From: Clostridia bacterium
Lineage (GTDB): Bacteria; Bacillota; Clostridia; Oscillospirales; Acutalibacteraceae
DNA: 64,000 nucleotides
Reading direction: 5' to 3'
Assembly: GCA_017516745.1 (NCBI GenBank)
Contig: JAFXBF010000014.1
Span: forward strand, 1 to 64,000
Shown: one piece after another, positions 8,683 through 16,735 of the stretch
How positions within the stretch are numbered: the stretch's first letter is position 1
Layout: each line of letters starts with the position of its first letter
Made by a program: the position numbers and the translations under genes
The notes under the pieces: model-generated
Seen by the model: only the letters and a program-made list of their open reading frames with translations
Told to the model about the DNA's origin: nothing
The model's database searches: none

Positions 8683-9795
8683 ATGCCAAAGGTAGTTCTT
8701 GATTGGAAAACCCTGCACGATTTTGTGGCGGATGCTTTTATGGGTGTCGGCGTTCCTGCGGATGAGGTTGAGATGGTGGTGGATATCCTTCTCGAGTCGG
8801 ACAGACGTGGTATTGAGTCACACGGCTGCAACCGCTTCAAGCCCATATATATCGACAGAATCAAGGCAGGCATTCAGCAGGCCGTAACAAACTTTGAAAT
8901 CGTTAAGGAGACCCCCACAACAGCAGTTGTTGACGGTCACCACGGTATGGGTCAGGTTATCGGCTATAAGTCTATGCAGATGGCTATTGAAAAGGCAAAG
9001 CAGTACGGCATGGGTATGGTTGTTGTCCGCAACTCCTGCCACTACGGTATAGCAGGCTACTACTCCACAATGGCGTGTAAGGAAGGCTGCATCGGTATCA
9101 CGGGCACTAACGCCCGTCCCTCCGTTGCTCCCACCTTCGGTGTCGAGGGTATGTTCGGCACAAATCCGCTTACCATCGGTATCCCCACAGACGAAGAATT
9201 TGATTTCCTTATTGACTGTGCTTCTTCAATAACACAGAACGGTAAGGTTGAATATTATGAAAGAATAGGCGAGGATGTTCACCCCGGCACAATTATTGAT
9301 ACCGACGGCAATCCCGTTGAAGGCGATGCAGGCGTGGCACTTAAGAAAATCCGTGGCGGTACTGCTGCACTCACAACACTCGGCGGTATCGGCGAAGAGC
9401 TCGGCGGCTACAAGGGCTACGGCTACGCAATGGTGGTTGAGCTTCTTTCCGCAGTCCTTCAGGACGGCTGGTACGGCAAGGATCTTGACGGTAAGGACGA
9501 AAATGGCAACGCCCGTCCCTATCACCTCGGCCACTTCTTTATCGCAATCGATACAAATCACTTCCTCGGCGAAGACCTCTGCCGCAAAAAGGCAGGCGAC
9601 ATCATCCGTGCAGTCCGTGCCTCCAAAAAGCAGCCCGGCCACGACCACATCTACACTGCAGGTGAAAAAGAGTGGCTCGTATGGCAGGAGCGTAAGGATT
9701 CGGGCGTACCGATTAACGAATCCGTACAGAAGGAATTCTGCCAGGTGCGTGACGACCTCGGCCTGACACAGTATGTTTTCCCTTGGGAAAAATAA
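8683..9795 (+). CDS. Malate/L-lactate dehydrogenase family oxidoreductase
   Basis: Member of the Ldh_2 (YlbC/ComC/AllD-like) NAD(P)-dependent dehydrogenases, which have a non-Rossmann fold. Conserved stretches are SDRRGIESHGCNR near 44, RNSCHYGIAGYY near 109 and GTNPLTIGIP near 157. The length (370) is slightly above the usual 330-360. Substrates in the family include malate, ureidoglycolate, sulfolactate and 2,3-diketogulonate, so the true substrate is uncertain. The next gene encodes malic enzyme, which favours a malate/oxaloacetate role. ATG at 8683 follows GGAGAG; the preceding in-frame TTG is less likely. Confidence 0.85.
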   Translation: MPKVVLDWKTLHDFVADAFMGVGVPADEVEMVVDILLESDRRGIESHGCNRFKPIYIDRIKAGIQQAVTNFEIVKETPTTAVVDGHHGMGQVIGYKSMQMAIEKAKQYGMGMVVVRNSCHYGIAGYYSTMACKEGCIGITGTNARPSVAPTFGVEGMFGTNPLTIGIPTDEEFDFLIDCASSITQNGKVEYYERIGEDVHPGTIIDTDGNPVEGDAGVALKKIRGGTAALTTLGGIGEELGGYKGYGYAMVVELLSAVLQDGWYGKDLDGKDENGNARPYHLGHFFIAIDTNHFLGEDLCRKKAGDIIRAVRASKKQPGHDHIYTAGEKEWLVWQERKDSGVPINESVQKEFCQVRDDLGLTQYVFPWEK

Positions 9796-9818
9796 TTATT
9801 TCTAAAAGGACAATTACA

Positions 9819-10988
9819 ATGGATTACGCAAAGGAATCACTGCGCCTTCACTATGAGTGGAAGGGCAAGGTGGAGGTAACCGCACGAGCAAAGGTACAGG
9901 ATAAGGACTCGCTTTCCCTTGCCTACACACCCGGTGTTGCACAGCCCTGCCTCGAAATTCAGAAGGATATAAATAAAAGCTACGAGCTCACACGCCGCTG
10001 GAACACCGTTGCCGTTATCACGGACGGTACAGCCGTACTCGGTCTTGGCGATATAGGCCCCGAGGCAGGTATGCCCGTTATGGAGGGCAAGTGTGTTCTC
10101 TTCAAGGAATTCGGCGGTGTTGACGCAATTCCGCTTTGCATCCGCTCAAAGGATGTTGACGAAATCGTAAAAACGGTTTCTCTGCTTGCAGGCAGCTTCG
10201 GCGGTGTTAACCTCGAAGATATCGGTGCACCCCGTTGCTTTGAAATTGAACGCAGGCTCAAGGAAATCTGCGATATCCCGATTTTCCACGACGACCAGCA
10301 CGGCACAGCCGTTGTCTGCTCCGCCGCACTTATCAATGCGCTCAAGATTGTCGGCAAGGAAATCAAGGATGTTACCGTTGTTTTCAACGGCGCAGGTGCG
10401 GCAGGCGTTGCAATTTCCAAGCTGTTCAAGTGGATGGGTGTCAAGAATATCATTATGTGCGACAAGAAGGGTATCATCGCCACAAAGGACGATATTGACG
10501 AGCCCCGTCACGAAATTCTTGATTACACAAATAACGACAAAATCAGCGGTACGCTTGCCGATGCGCTCAAGGGCGCAGACGTATTTGTCGGCGTTTCCGC
10601 GCCCAACGTTGTAACGCCCGATATGATTAAGGCAATGGCTGATAAGCCCGTTGTTATGGCTATGGCTAACCCCACACCCGAAATTATGCCTGACCTCGCC
10701 CGTGAAGCAGGTGCAGCAGTTGTCTGCACAGGCAGAAGCGATTTCCCCAATCAGGTCAACAACGTTCTTGCCTTCCCGGGTATTTTCAGAGGTGCTCTCG
10801 ATGTGCGTGCAAGCGACATCAACGAGGAAATGAAGGTTGCCGCCGCAAACGCCCTGGCTCAACTCATTTCCGACGACGAGCTTTCCGCAGATTATATCCT
10901 GCCCAAGGCCTTCGACCCCAGAGTAAAGGATGCTGTTGCCGCCGCAGTAGCAGACGCCGCCCGTAAATCAGGCGCAGCGAGGATATAA
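9819..10988 (+). CDS. Malic enzyme (NAD(P)-dependent, bacterial short form)
   Basis: Oxidative decarboxylation of malate to pyruvate and CO2. At 389 residues it is the short bacterial type without the C-terminal phosphotransacetylase domain. Visible motifs: SLAYTPGVAQPC (N-terminal substrate domain), FHDDQHGTAVV (metal and substrate binding), the dinucleotide motif VFNGAGAAGVAISKL, and SDFPNQVNN. ATG at 9819 is eight bases after AAAAGGA; an upstream frame that overlaps the previous gene has no ribosome site. The gap to the previous gene is 23 bases, so the two are likely cotranscribed. A gene symbol is not given because the maeA/maeB assignment needs cofactor data. Confidence 0.93.
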   Translation: MDYAKESLRLHYEWKGKVEVTARAKVQDKDSLSLAYTPGVAQPCLEIQKDINKSYELTRRWNTVAVITDGTAVLGLGDIGPEAGMPVMEGKCVLFKEFGGVDAIPLCIRSKDVDEIVKTVSLLAGSFGGVNLEDIGAPRCFEIERRLKEICDIPIFHDDQHGTAVVCSAALINALKIVGKEIKDVTVVFNGAGAAGVAISKLFKWMGVKNIIMCDKKGIIATKDDIDEPRHEILDYTNNDKISGTLADALKGADVFVGVSAPNVVTPDMIKAMADKPVVMAMANPTPEIMPDLAREAGAAVVCTGRSDFPNQVNNVLAFPGIFRGALDVRASDINEEMKVAAANALAQLISDDELSADYILPKAFDPRVKDAVAAAVADAARKSGAARI

Positions 10989-11002
10989 TTAGGAATTAAA
11001 TA

Positions 11003-11046
11003 AAGCATTCAGCCCTGTGCCTTTACGGAACAGAGCAGAATGCTTC
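11003..11046 (+). terminator. Weak hairpin after malic enzyme
   Basis: AAGCATTC pairs with GAATGCTT around an imperfect CTGTG/CGGAACAG interior, followed by CTCTT rather than a T-run. Possible terminator of the 7.1-11.0 kb operon. Confidence 0.35.
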
Positions 11047-11172
11047 TCTTGCGGTATGTAGAATTTTGTGTGGCAACAATTGGGGCAGCAAATATATTTT
11101 GTGTCGCAACAAAAGGGATAGCAAATTCGTAGGGACAATCTGTGCCGCAACAACAAGATTAATTTCAAAACA

Positions 11173-11188
11173 ACATCATAACTGATGT
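11173..11188. promoter_or_regulatory. Operator 1 of the XRE regulator
   Basis: ACATCA-TAAC-TGATGT, a perfect 6-bp dyad with a 4-base centre. Confidence 0.6.
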
Positions 11189-11200
11189 GGTTACATAACA

Positions 11201-11216
11201 ACATCAAAAATGATGT
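11201..11216. promoter_or_regulatory. Operator 2 of the XRE regulator
   Basis: ACATCA-AAAA-TGATGT, the same half sites as operator 1, 28 bases away centre to centre. It touches a TTGTCA -35-like hexamer (11217-11222), so binding would block the promoter. Confidence 0.6.
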
Positions 11217-11262
11217 TTGTCAATACTTTTTTAAAATTATTTTTAGAAAAGCAAGGGATAAT

Positions 11263-11472
11263 ATGGATAGAATTAAAGAAATCAGAGAAGAACGAAAAAT
11301 CAGCCAAAAGGAATTGGCTGAATATTTGGGTATGGAACAACAGCATTACAGCAGATACGAAACAGGTAAGGTAAAGGTAAATGTGGAAATGGTGAAAAAA
11401 CTTGCTGTGTTTTACAACATTTCTGCCGATTACATACTCGAACTCACCGACGAAAAACGACCGCTGAAATAA
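11263..11472 (+). CDS. XRE-family transcriptional regulator (small)
   Basis: A 69-residue Cro/C1-type helix-turn-helix protein and little else. The HTH occupies about residues 5-58 (RKISQKELAEYLGMEQQHYS is helix 2 to recognition helix, YETGKVKVN follows). The start at 11263 follows AAGGGAT; longer upstream frames run through the promoter. Two identical dyads lie directly upstream, so negative autoregulation is likely. No partner toxin or phage gene is adjacent. Its other targets are unknown; the half site ACATCA-N4-TGATGT offers a search pattern. Confidence 0.85.
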   Translation: MDRIKEIREERKISQKELAEYLGMEQQHYSRYETGKVKVNVEMVKKLAVFYNISADYILELTDEKRPLK

Positions 11473-11475
11473 ATT

Positions 11476-11523
11476 ATAATGGGTGAGGGCGTCAGCCCTC
11501 CCGCAATTTTGCACTTTGCATTA
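11476..11523. repeat. Heptad-armed repeat, fragment C (right half)
   Basis: GGGTGAGGGC-GTCA-GCCCTCCC hairpin followed by TTTTGCACTTTGCATT heptads; the left arm is absent. Confidence 0.6.
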
Positions 11524-11537
11524 AAAAAGACACCCTC

Positions 11538-11575
11538 AAGGGAGACACTTCATAAGAAAGTTGTCTCCCTTTTTC
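11538..11575 (+). terminator. Terminator after the XRE gene
   Basis: AAGGGAGACA pairs with TGTCTCCCTT, followed by TTTTT. Confidence 0.75.
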
Positions 11576-11590
11576 TATTGGATGTAAAAA

Positions 11591-11616
11591 TGACACTTTC
11601 GATTTTGAAAGTGTCA
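11591..11616. other. Perfect 10-bp hairpin
   Basis: TGACACTTTC, loop GATTTT, GAAAGTGTCA, lying between the XRE terminator and the hairpin-chain repeat. No gene is attached; the function is unknown. Confidence 0.4.
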
Positions 11617-11683
11617 TAGTGGGTTACATTCTTTGAGATATGTAAATGCTTACCGAAAAAGGAACATATTATTTCGGCAGGTA

Positions 11684-11860
11684 AAATGATATATCTCTTA
11701 CGAGATATGATATACGGCAAAAGCCGTATGATATATTTCCACTTTGCGAAAATATGATATAATATCCGTTCCTTAATATGCCGCAGGCGTATATCATCGC
11801 TCACAGAGCGATATCATATCGAAGATATATCACCCGTTCTGCAAAAGAACGGATATCATT
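11684..11860. repeat. Hairpin-chain repeat, copy 1
   Basis: About six short hairpins are strung together by ATGATATA or ATATCAT spacers, and the whole unit is bounded by AATGATAT and ATATCATT. Stems in order: ATCTC/GAGAT, ACGGC/GCCGT, TTTC/GAAA, ATGCC/GGCGT, CGCTC/GAGCG, CCGTTC/GAACGG. The second copy at 21.7 kb keeps the order and spacers while several stems differ in a pairing-preserving way. It lies in the 11473-11906 gap, which has no gene. Confidence 0.8.
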
Positions 11861-11889
11861 GGGGCACCTTCCTTACGGAGGGTGCCCCA
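11861..11889. terminator. Strong hairpin next to hairpin-chain copy 1
   Basis: GGGGCACCTTCC, loop TTAC, then GGAGGGTGCCCC. It probably ends the minus-strand prfB transcript, although no T-run follows on that strand. Confidence 0.45.
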
Positions 11890-11906
11890 ATCGAAGGTGC
11901 TTTTTG

Positions 11907-12545
11907 CTATTTCGCTTGGTCGTAATCACAAACCACTATTTCACAGTCAAAGCCTGCGAGGCTTTCCGTGCCGTGCCAATAAACGCCGAAGGAGCGTTCA
12001 CCGTCGTAGGAATAGTAGAACATTGCCGTGCCCGTCGGCTCGGTTTCGGGTATGTGGTAGCGGTCGTTGTTGTCGGCAAAGCCTGCGCTTTCAAGGCGCT
12101 CAACGTAATTAAGGAATTCGCCGTAGCTGAAACTCTCAAAGCGGATTATGAATCGCTTGCCCTTGTCGGTTTTGTACTCAAGGCTTTCCGAAATCTTAAG
12201 TGTGTCGGGCTTGGGAATACCGCTTAACACCTCGTCCTTCGGCCATTCTTTTACGGCGCTTGTTACAAGCTGTGCGGTTTGCTTTTCCTTTGTCGTTGAC
12301 TCGGCAGAAGCAGTTGTTTCGCCGCTGATAATCTGTGTTTGTGCTTCAACAAACGGTGTCTTTGTTGTTGCCTGCGTGTCGGTTGTCGAGTTCTCTTTTA
12401 CAGAGGTTTCGTCCGTTGTCAATTCCTGTGTGTCGGCGGTTGTTGTACCGGCTTCGGGCAGGAACTTGTCGCCGTATCTGATGCCGACAAACACAAGCAG
12501 AATTACAAGAACGGCAATGCCGCCGATTAATATTTTAGTTTTCAT
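11907..12545 (-). CDS. Membrane-anchored protein with Thr-rich stalk, coupled to prfB
   Basis: Unrecognised 212-residue protein. An N-terminal uncleaved-looking hydrophobic helix (about 4-22) is followed by a low-complexity stalk rich in T, E and A (about 33-95). The extracytoplasmic C-terminal domain (about 100-212) has several aromatic residues, including AMFYYSYDGERSFGVYWHG. The start overlaps the end of prfB by eleven bases on the same strand, so translation is probably coupled. The stalk plus domain layout suggests surface display. No function is proposed. Confidence 0.75.
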   Translation of the reverse strand: MKTKILIGGIAVLVILLVFVGIRYGDKFLPEAGTTTADTQELTTDETSVKENSTTDTQATTKTPFVEAQTQIISGETTASAESTTKEKQTAQLVTSAVKEWPKDEVLSGIPKPDTLKISESLEYKTDKGKRFIIRFESFSYGEFLNYVERLESAGFADNNDRYHIPETEPTGTAMFYYSYDGERSFGVYWHGTESLAGFDCEIVVCDYDQAK

Positions 12546-13659
12546 TGTTCAGCTTTTCGAGTGACTGCATCTTGAGGTAAGCGTTGATGAAGCCGTCGAG
12601 GTCTCCGTCCATAACAGCGTTGATGTTACCCATTTCGTAGCCCGTTCTGTGGTCCTTTGCAAGGGTGTAGGGCATAAAGACGTAGGAACGAATCTGGCTG
12701 CCCCATGCAATGTCCTTCTGAACGCCCTTGATATCTTCAATCTTGTCAAGGTGCTCTCTTTCCTTGATTTCAAGCAGCTTTGATTTAAGCATACGAAGCG
12801 CAACCTCACGGTTCTGCACCTGGCTTCTTTCAACCTGGCAGGAGGTCACAATACCTGTGGGAATGTGGGTAAGACGGACTGCGGAGGAGGTCTTGTTAAC
12901 CTTCTGTCCGCCTGCACCGCTGGCACGGTAAACGTCCATCTTAACGTCGTCCATATTCAGGTCAATTTCAATTGTATCGTCAATTTCGGGCATAACCTCA
13001 AGTGAAGCAAAGGATGTGTGGCGTCTGCCCGAAGCATCGAACGGTGAGCAGCGCACAAGTCTGTGAACGCCGTTTTCGCTCTTCATATAGCCGTAGGCGT
13101 TTTCGCCCTCGATGTGAAGAACTGCGGATTTGAGGCCTGCCTCGTCACCGTCAAGGAAGTCGGGCATAGTTACCTTGTAGCCGTGCTGTGTGCCCCACTG
13201 TGTGTACATACGAACAAGCATCTGTGCCCAGTCCTGAGCCTCTGTGCCGCCTGCACCTGCGTGGAAGGTGAGAATTGCGTTCTTGCTGTCGTACTCTCCG
13301 CTGAGAAGGGTGCTGAGCGTCTGCTTGTCAAGCTCTTTCTTTATTGCGTCAACGCTTTCACGGCAGTCGGGGAACATTGATTCGTCCTCCTCCTCGTCGG
13401 AAAGCTCAATCATAACAAGGGTGTCCTCGTAATCGCCGTTGAGCTTTTCGTAAGCGGAAACCTTGTTCTTAAGTCCTGCCATCTGCTGAAGAATCTTCTG
13501 TGAATTCTTCATATCGTCCCAGAAATCGGGAGCAGCACTCTTTTCTTCGAGCACGGCAATTTCTTTTTTCATATCCTCCAGACCGAGTGCCTCTGCAAGC
13601 TCCTCAAGGGGCTTCTTGCATTCAAGCAGTTCAAGGCGGAGTTCTTCAAACTGAAGCAT
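12535..13659 (-). CDS. prfB: Peptide chain release factor 2
   Basis: Recognises UGA and UAA stop codons and triggers peptide release on the ribosome. At 374 residues it is full length. The tripeptide anticodon SPF is at 205-207 and the catalytic GGQ at 250-252. The whole reading frame is continuous from ATG: no in-frame UGA is present around residues 20-30, where many bacteria carry the autoregulatory programmed frameshift. That control therefore appears absent. The stop is TAA. The gene is followed by the coupled membrane protein. Confidence 0.97.
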   Translation of the reverse strand: MLQFEELRLELLECKKPLEELAEALGLEDMKKEIAVLEEKSAAPDFWDDMKNSQKILQQMAGLKNKVSAYEKLNGDYEDTLVMIELSDEEEDESMFPDCRESVDAIKKELDKQTLSTLLSGEYDSKNAILTFHAGAGGTEAQDWAQMLVRMYTQWGTQHGYKVTMPDFLDGDEAGLKSAVLHIEGENAYGYMKSENGVHRLVRCSPFDASGRRHTSFASLEVMPEIDDTIEIDLNMDDVKMDVYRASGAGGQKVNKTSSAVRLTHIPTGIVTSCQVERSQVQNREVALRMLKSKLLEIKEREHLDKIEDIKGVQKDIAWGSQIRSYVFMPYTLAKDHRTGYEMGNINAVMDGDLDGFINAYLKMQSLEKLNNEN

Positions 13660-13793
13660 AAATTATCCTTTCCCGGCAAAATGCCACAAATAAAATTACA
13701 TAAAAATACATCATATATTTTAATACATTTTCAGCAATAAGTAAAGTACAGAATAAAAATTTATAATTCTTTCAAAAATATTACACTTAAACA

Positions 13794-13822
13794 TTGAATT
13801 TTTATGTTATTTTGTGTAAAAT
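13794..13822 (+). promoter_or_regulatory. Promoter of the RING-like protein gene
   Basis: TTGAAT, 17 bases, TAAAAT; transcription would start about 35 bases before the ATG. Confidence 0.6.
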
Positions 13823-13865
13823 GATACCGTGTATATTTATGTGCACAAAGAAAGGTTGCAAGTAA

Positions 13866-14846
13866 ATGAGATATATTGGTGAAAACTGTCCCTACTGCGG
13901 TCTTGAGTTCAAGGAGGGTGACGATGTAGTTGTCTGCCCCGAATGTGCCACTCCGCATCACCGTGCCTGCTGGTTTGCACACGGTGACTGTGCCAACACC
14001 GAAAAGCACGCAGAGGACTTTGTCTGGAAAAAGCAGGCTGCTCCCGAGCCTGAGCCCGAAAAAACCGAAAATCCTAACCCCGAAGCAGACGGCAAAAACC
14101 TTGACATAGTCTGCCCCGACTGCGGCAAGGCAAGCCCCAACGGCACGCTGCGCTGCCCCGATTGCGGTGCTCTGCTCGTTCCGTTCAATCCTGTGATGGG
14201 CGGCGAGCCTCCGATTGCCCAATTCCGACCCGGCTTTGATGCCGAGGAAAAGGTGGGCGATATGAAGGCAGGCGACATTGCCCTTTTCTGCAGGGTAGGC
14301 GGCGCACGCTATATCAAGACCTTCCGCAGGTTTGCCCAAGGCAGAAAAATCGGCTTTAACTGGGGTGCGGCATTCTTGTCACCGTTCTGGTTTTTCTACC
14401 GCAAGCTTTATCAGGCAGGTTCAATTTTCCTTGCGCTGTTTGTTGCGGTAAGCGTGTGGATGATGCCGGCTTCCGAAAAGTTTTATGAAACTTACGAAGC
14501 GGTACAGCACGAAATTTCCGCCGTTTACGAAGCCGAGGGAGAAGAAGCGGCTTATGCGGCTATGGATAAGTATATGCCCGAAATACAGGCGGCAATGAAA
14601 CCGCTGTATCTGCCGACGGCAATTCAGTTTGTGCTCCACCTTGTCGCCGCTTTGATTGCCGACAGGCTCTACTACAAAAAAGCGAAAAAGGATATTGCGC
14701 AGGCTCGCCGAAGCAAGGGCGGCGATGTTCGAGCCTACCAGCTTGAGCTGTTCAAGCGTGGCGGCACGTCCTTCGTCTGGGCTGCGGCATCATATTTTGC
14801 AAACAGAGTCTTGTTATACCTTGCCGCCTGGCTGCTGTCAAGGTAA
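13866..14846 (+). CDS. Prokaryotic RING-like zinc finger / DUF2628 membrane protein
   Basis: 326 residues. Residues 8-42 form a RING-like finger with C8, C11, C24, C27, H31/H32, C35 and C42. A Pro/Glu-rich linker follows, then a zinc ribbon (CPDCG...CPDCG, about 84-103). The C-terminal half contains the DUF2628-like segment FNWGAAFLSPFWFFYRKLY and about three membrane helices. The finger matches the prokaryotic RING family 1 pattern; whether it has any ubiquitin-related chemistry is unknown, and it may be only structural. Its own promoter precedes it and galU follows 74 bases later. The metal-binding parts would lie in the cytoplasm. Confidence 0.75.
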   Translation: MRYIGENCPYCGLEFKEGDDVVVCPECATPHHRACWFAHGDCANTEKHAEDFVWKKQAAPEPEPEKTENPNPEADGKNLDIVCPDCGKASPNGTLRCPDCGALLVPFNPVMGGEPPIAQFRPGFDAEEKVGDMKAGDIALFCRVGGARYIKTFRRFAQGRKIGFNWGAAFLSPFWFFYRKLYQAGSIFLALFVAVSVWMMPASEKFYETYEAVQHEISAVYEAEGEEAAYAAMDKYMPEIQAAMKPLYLPTAIQFVLHLVAALIADRLYYKKAKKDIAQARRSKGGDVRAYQLELFKRGGTSFVWAAASYFANRVLLYLAAWLLSR

Positions 14847-14920
14847 TTGTGATATTTTAATTTGTATATAATAATAGTATAATTATATAAATAATTCATC
14901 AACCGAAAGGAATGTTTACT

Positions 14921-15808
14921 ATGAAAATCAAAAAGGCTATTATTCCCGCAGCAGGTCTGGGCACAAGAGTTCTGCCCGCTTCCAAGGCAGTGCCCAAGGA
15001 AATGCTCAACATCGTTGACAAGCCTGCAATCCAGTACATCGTTGAAGAGGCTGCCGCCGCAGGTATCGAGGATATCCTCATCATCACAAACCGTGGTAAG
15101 GGCGCTATAGAGGACCACTTTGACCACAGCTACGAGCTCGAAGACAAGCTCAAGGATAACCCCTCCAAGAAGGATCTTTACGAGGACGTTCTTGCCTGCT
15201 CCAACATAGCTAACGTTTATTTCCTGCGTCAGAAGGAAACAAAGGGTCTCGGCCACGCAATTATGTGCGCAAAGAGCTTTATCGGCGACGAGCCCTTCGC
15301 AATCCTCTACGGCGACGACGTTATCATCAACGACGAATACCCCGTAACAAAGCAGCTTGTTGACGCTTACGAAAAGACAGGCAAGGGTATTGTAGGCGTT
15401 AAGGAAGTTCCGAGAAAGGACGTTTCCAAGTACTGCTCACTCGATGTTACTCCCCACGCTGACAACGAAAAGCTGATGGATGTACACGACATCATCGAAA
15501 AGCCCACAGAGGAACAGATTATGTCCTGCTTCTCAATTCTCGGCAGAGTTGTTGCACCGCCCCAGGTATTTGATTACCTTGCAGAGGATCTTGCAAAGAC
15601 TCCCGAGGGCGAAGAGCTTTACTTCACAGATACACTTGCACGTCTTGGCAAGGAAGGCAACCTTCTTGCTCTTGATTTCGACGGCATCCGTTACGATATG
15701 GGCAACAAGCTCGGCATTATGAAGGCAAACTGCGAGGTTGCACTCAGCCACCACGAAATCGGCGAGGATTTCAAGGCTTACATCAAAGACCTTGCAAGCA
15801 AAATCTGA
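14921..15808 (+). CDS. galU: UTP-glucose-1-phosphate uridylyltransferase
   Basis: Makes UDP-glucose from UTP and glucose 1-phosphate for envelope polysaccharides and galactose metabolism. At 295 residues it is typical. Nucleotidyltransferase motif IIPAAGLGTRVLPASK is at 7-22, with KEMLNIVDKPAIQY following and LYGDDVI (metal-binding Asp) near 125. ATG at 14921 follows GAAAGGA with nine bases; the ATG at 14912 overlaps that site. The lipoprotein gene begins 12 bases downstream, suggesting cotranscription. Confidence 0.96.
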   Translation: MKIKKAIIPAAGLGTRVLPASKAVPKEMLNIVDKPAIQYIVEEAAAAGIEDILIITNRGKGAIEDHFDHSYELEDKLKDNPSKKDLYEDVLACSNIANVYFLRQKETKGLGHAIMCAKSFIGDEPFAILYGDDVIINDEYPVTKQLVDAYEKTGKGIVGVKEVPRKDVSKYCSLDVTPHADNEKLMDVHDIIEKPTEEQIMSCFSILGRVVAPPQVFDYLAEDLAKTPEGEELYFTDTLARLGKEGNLLALDFDGIRYDMGNKLGIMKANCEVALSHHEIGEDFKAYIKDLASKI

Positions 15809-15820
15809 CCGTAACATAAA

Positions 15821-16546
15821 ATGAAAAAAGCACTTGCTTTGATTTCGGCGGCTGTTATTATTTTCGCCGCCGCAGGCTGTACCAACAAGAAACAGCCCGA
15901 ACAGAACGAAACTGAATTTATGAGCGACGGCTCCTCCGCCGTGCAGGAAAGCACGGTTGAGGAGAGCGTTGCCGAGCCTTCGGTAAGTATCGGCGAATAT
16001 ACAACAAAGGAAAGATACACCAAACGCCCCACGGTTACTCTCTACACCACAAGGGCTACTTCACCGAACCATCTTACCGAACGCCCGACAACTGCCGAAC
16101 GCACAACAATAAAAATCAACGTGCCCACCCGTACACCAACCACAAAGCGCCCGACCGCAACAAAAACCACCGTCCCCCGTACAACAAAGCCGACGGTTGA
16201 GGCTGCAACTTCAACCACAAAGCCCGTACCCGAGCCTGTTTTTGATTACGGCGGTACGCTCAGCTTTACGGGTGCGGACGGTCTTACGGACAGCGTAAAA
16301 ATTGTTTCCCATACCTGCACCCCGACCGACAGGCAGACCTTTGCAATCGTGCTCACCGTCGAAACGCTTGAACACGCAAGCCAAAGCAAGACGATGTACA
16401 TCTCGTACAACTGCTACGATAAGGACGGCAACAGGATAAACGAAAACACGCTGAAAACGGTTGTTCCCCTCGGTCAGCCGGGTGATACTGTCAGAACGGT
16501 TGCCACGGCAACCTTCGACACGGCACGGATTGAGTTTGTAAATTAA
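15821..16546 (+). CDS. Lipoprotein with Thr/Pro-rich stalk
   Basis: 241 residues. A lipoprotein signal ends at AAGC, with Cys20 as the anchor. Residues about 55-140 are a Thr/Pro/Arg-rich, mucin-like stalk with repeated RPT and TTK motifs. The C-terminal ~100 residues form a small beta-rich domain (FDYGGTLSFTG, then TMYISYNCYDKDGNRI) resembling extracellular domains that follow stalks in other gut Clostridia. No ribosome site of quality is visible, so coupling to galU is likely. Function unknown. Confidence 0.75.
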   Translation: MKKALALISAAVIIFAAAGCTNKKQPEQNETEFMSDGSSAVQESTVEESVAEPSVSIGEYTTKERYTKRPTVTLYTTRATSPNHLTERPTTAERTTIKINVPTRTPTTKRPTATKTTVPRTTKPTVEAATSTTKPVPEPVFDYGGTLSFTGADGLTDSVKIVSHTCTPTDRQTFAIVLTVETLEHASQSKTMYISYNCYDKDGNRINENTLKTVVPLGQPGDTVRTVATATFDTARIEFVN

Positions 16547-16651
16547 TATGCAAATTAATAGTTTAAGGAACTTTTAAGCATTTGTTACAAAACTGTTACC
16601 GGTTTTTGGGGCAATTTTGCCCTTTTTCAGCCAACTTTTTTTAAAAAATGC

Positions 16652-16680
16652 TTGAAATTTCCTCTTGACTGTAGTATAAT
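16652..16680 (+). promoter_or_regulatory. Promoter of the PDTG wall protein gene
   Basis: TTGAAA, 17 bases, TATAAT. Confidence 0.75.
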
Positions 16681-16735
16681 CACAGTACATATTAGGTTTC
16701 CATGAATATGTATCAAAAAACAGGAGGAATTCACT

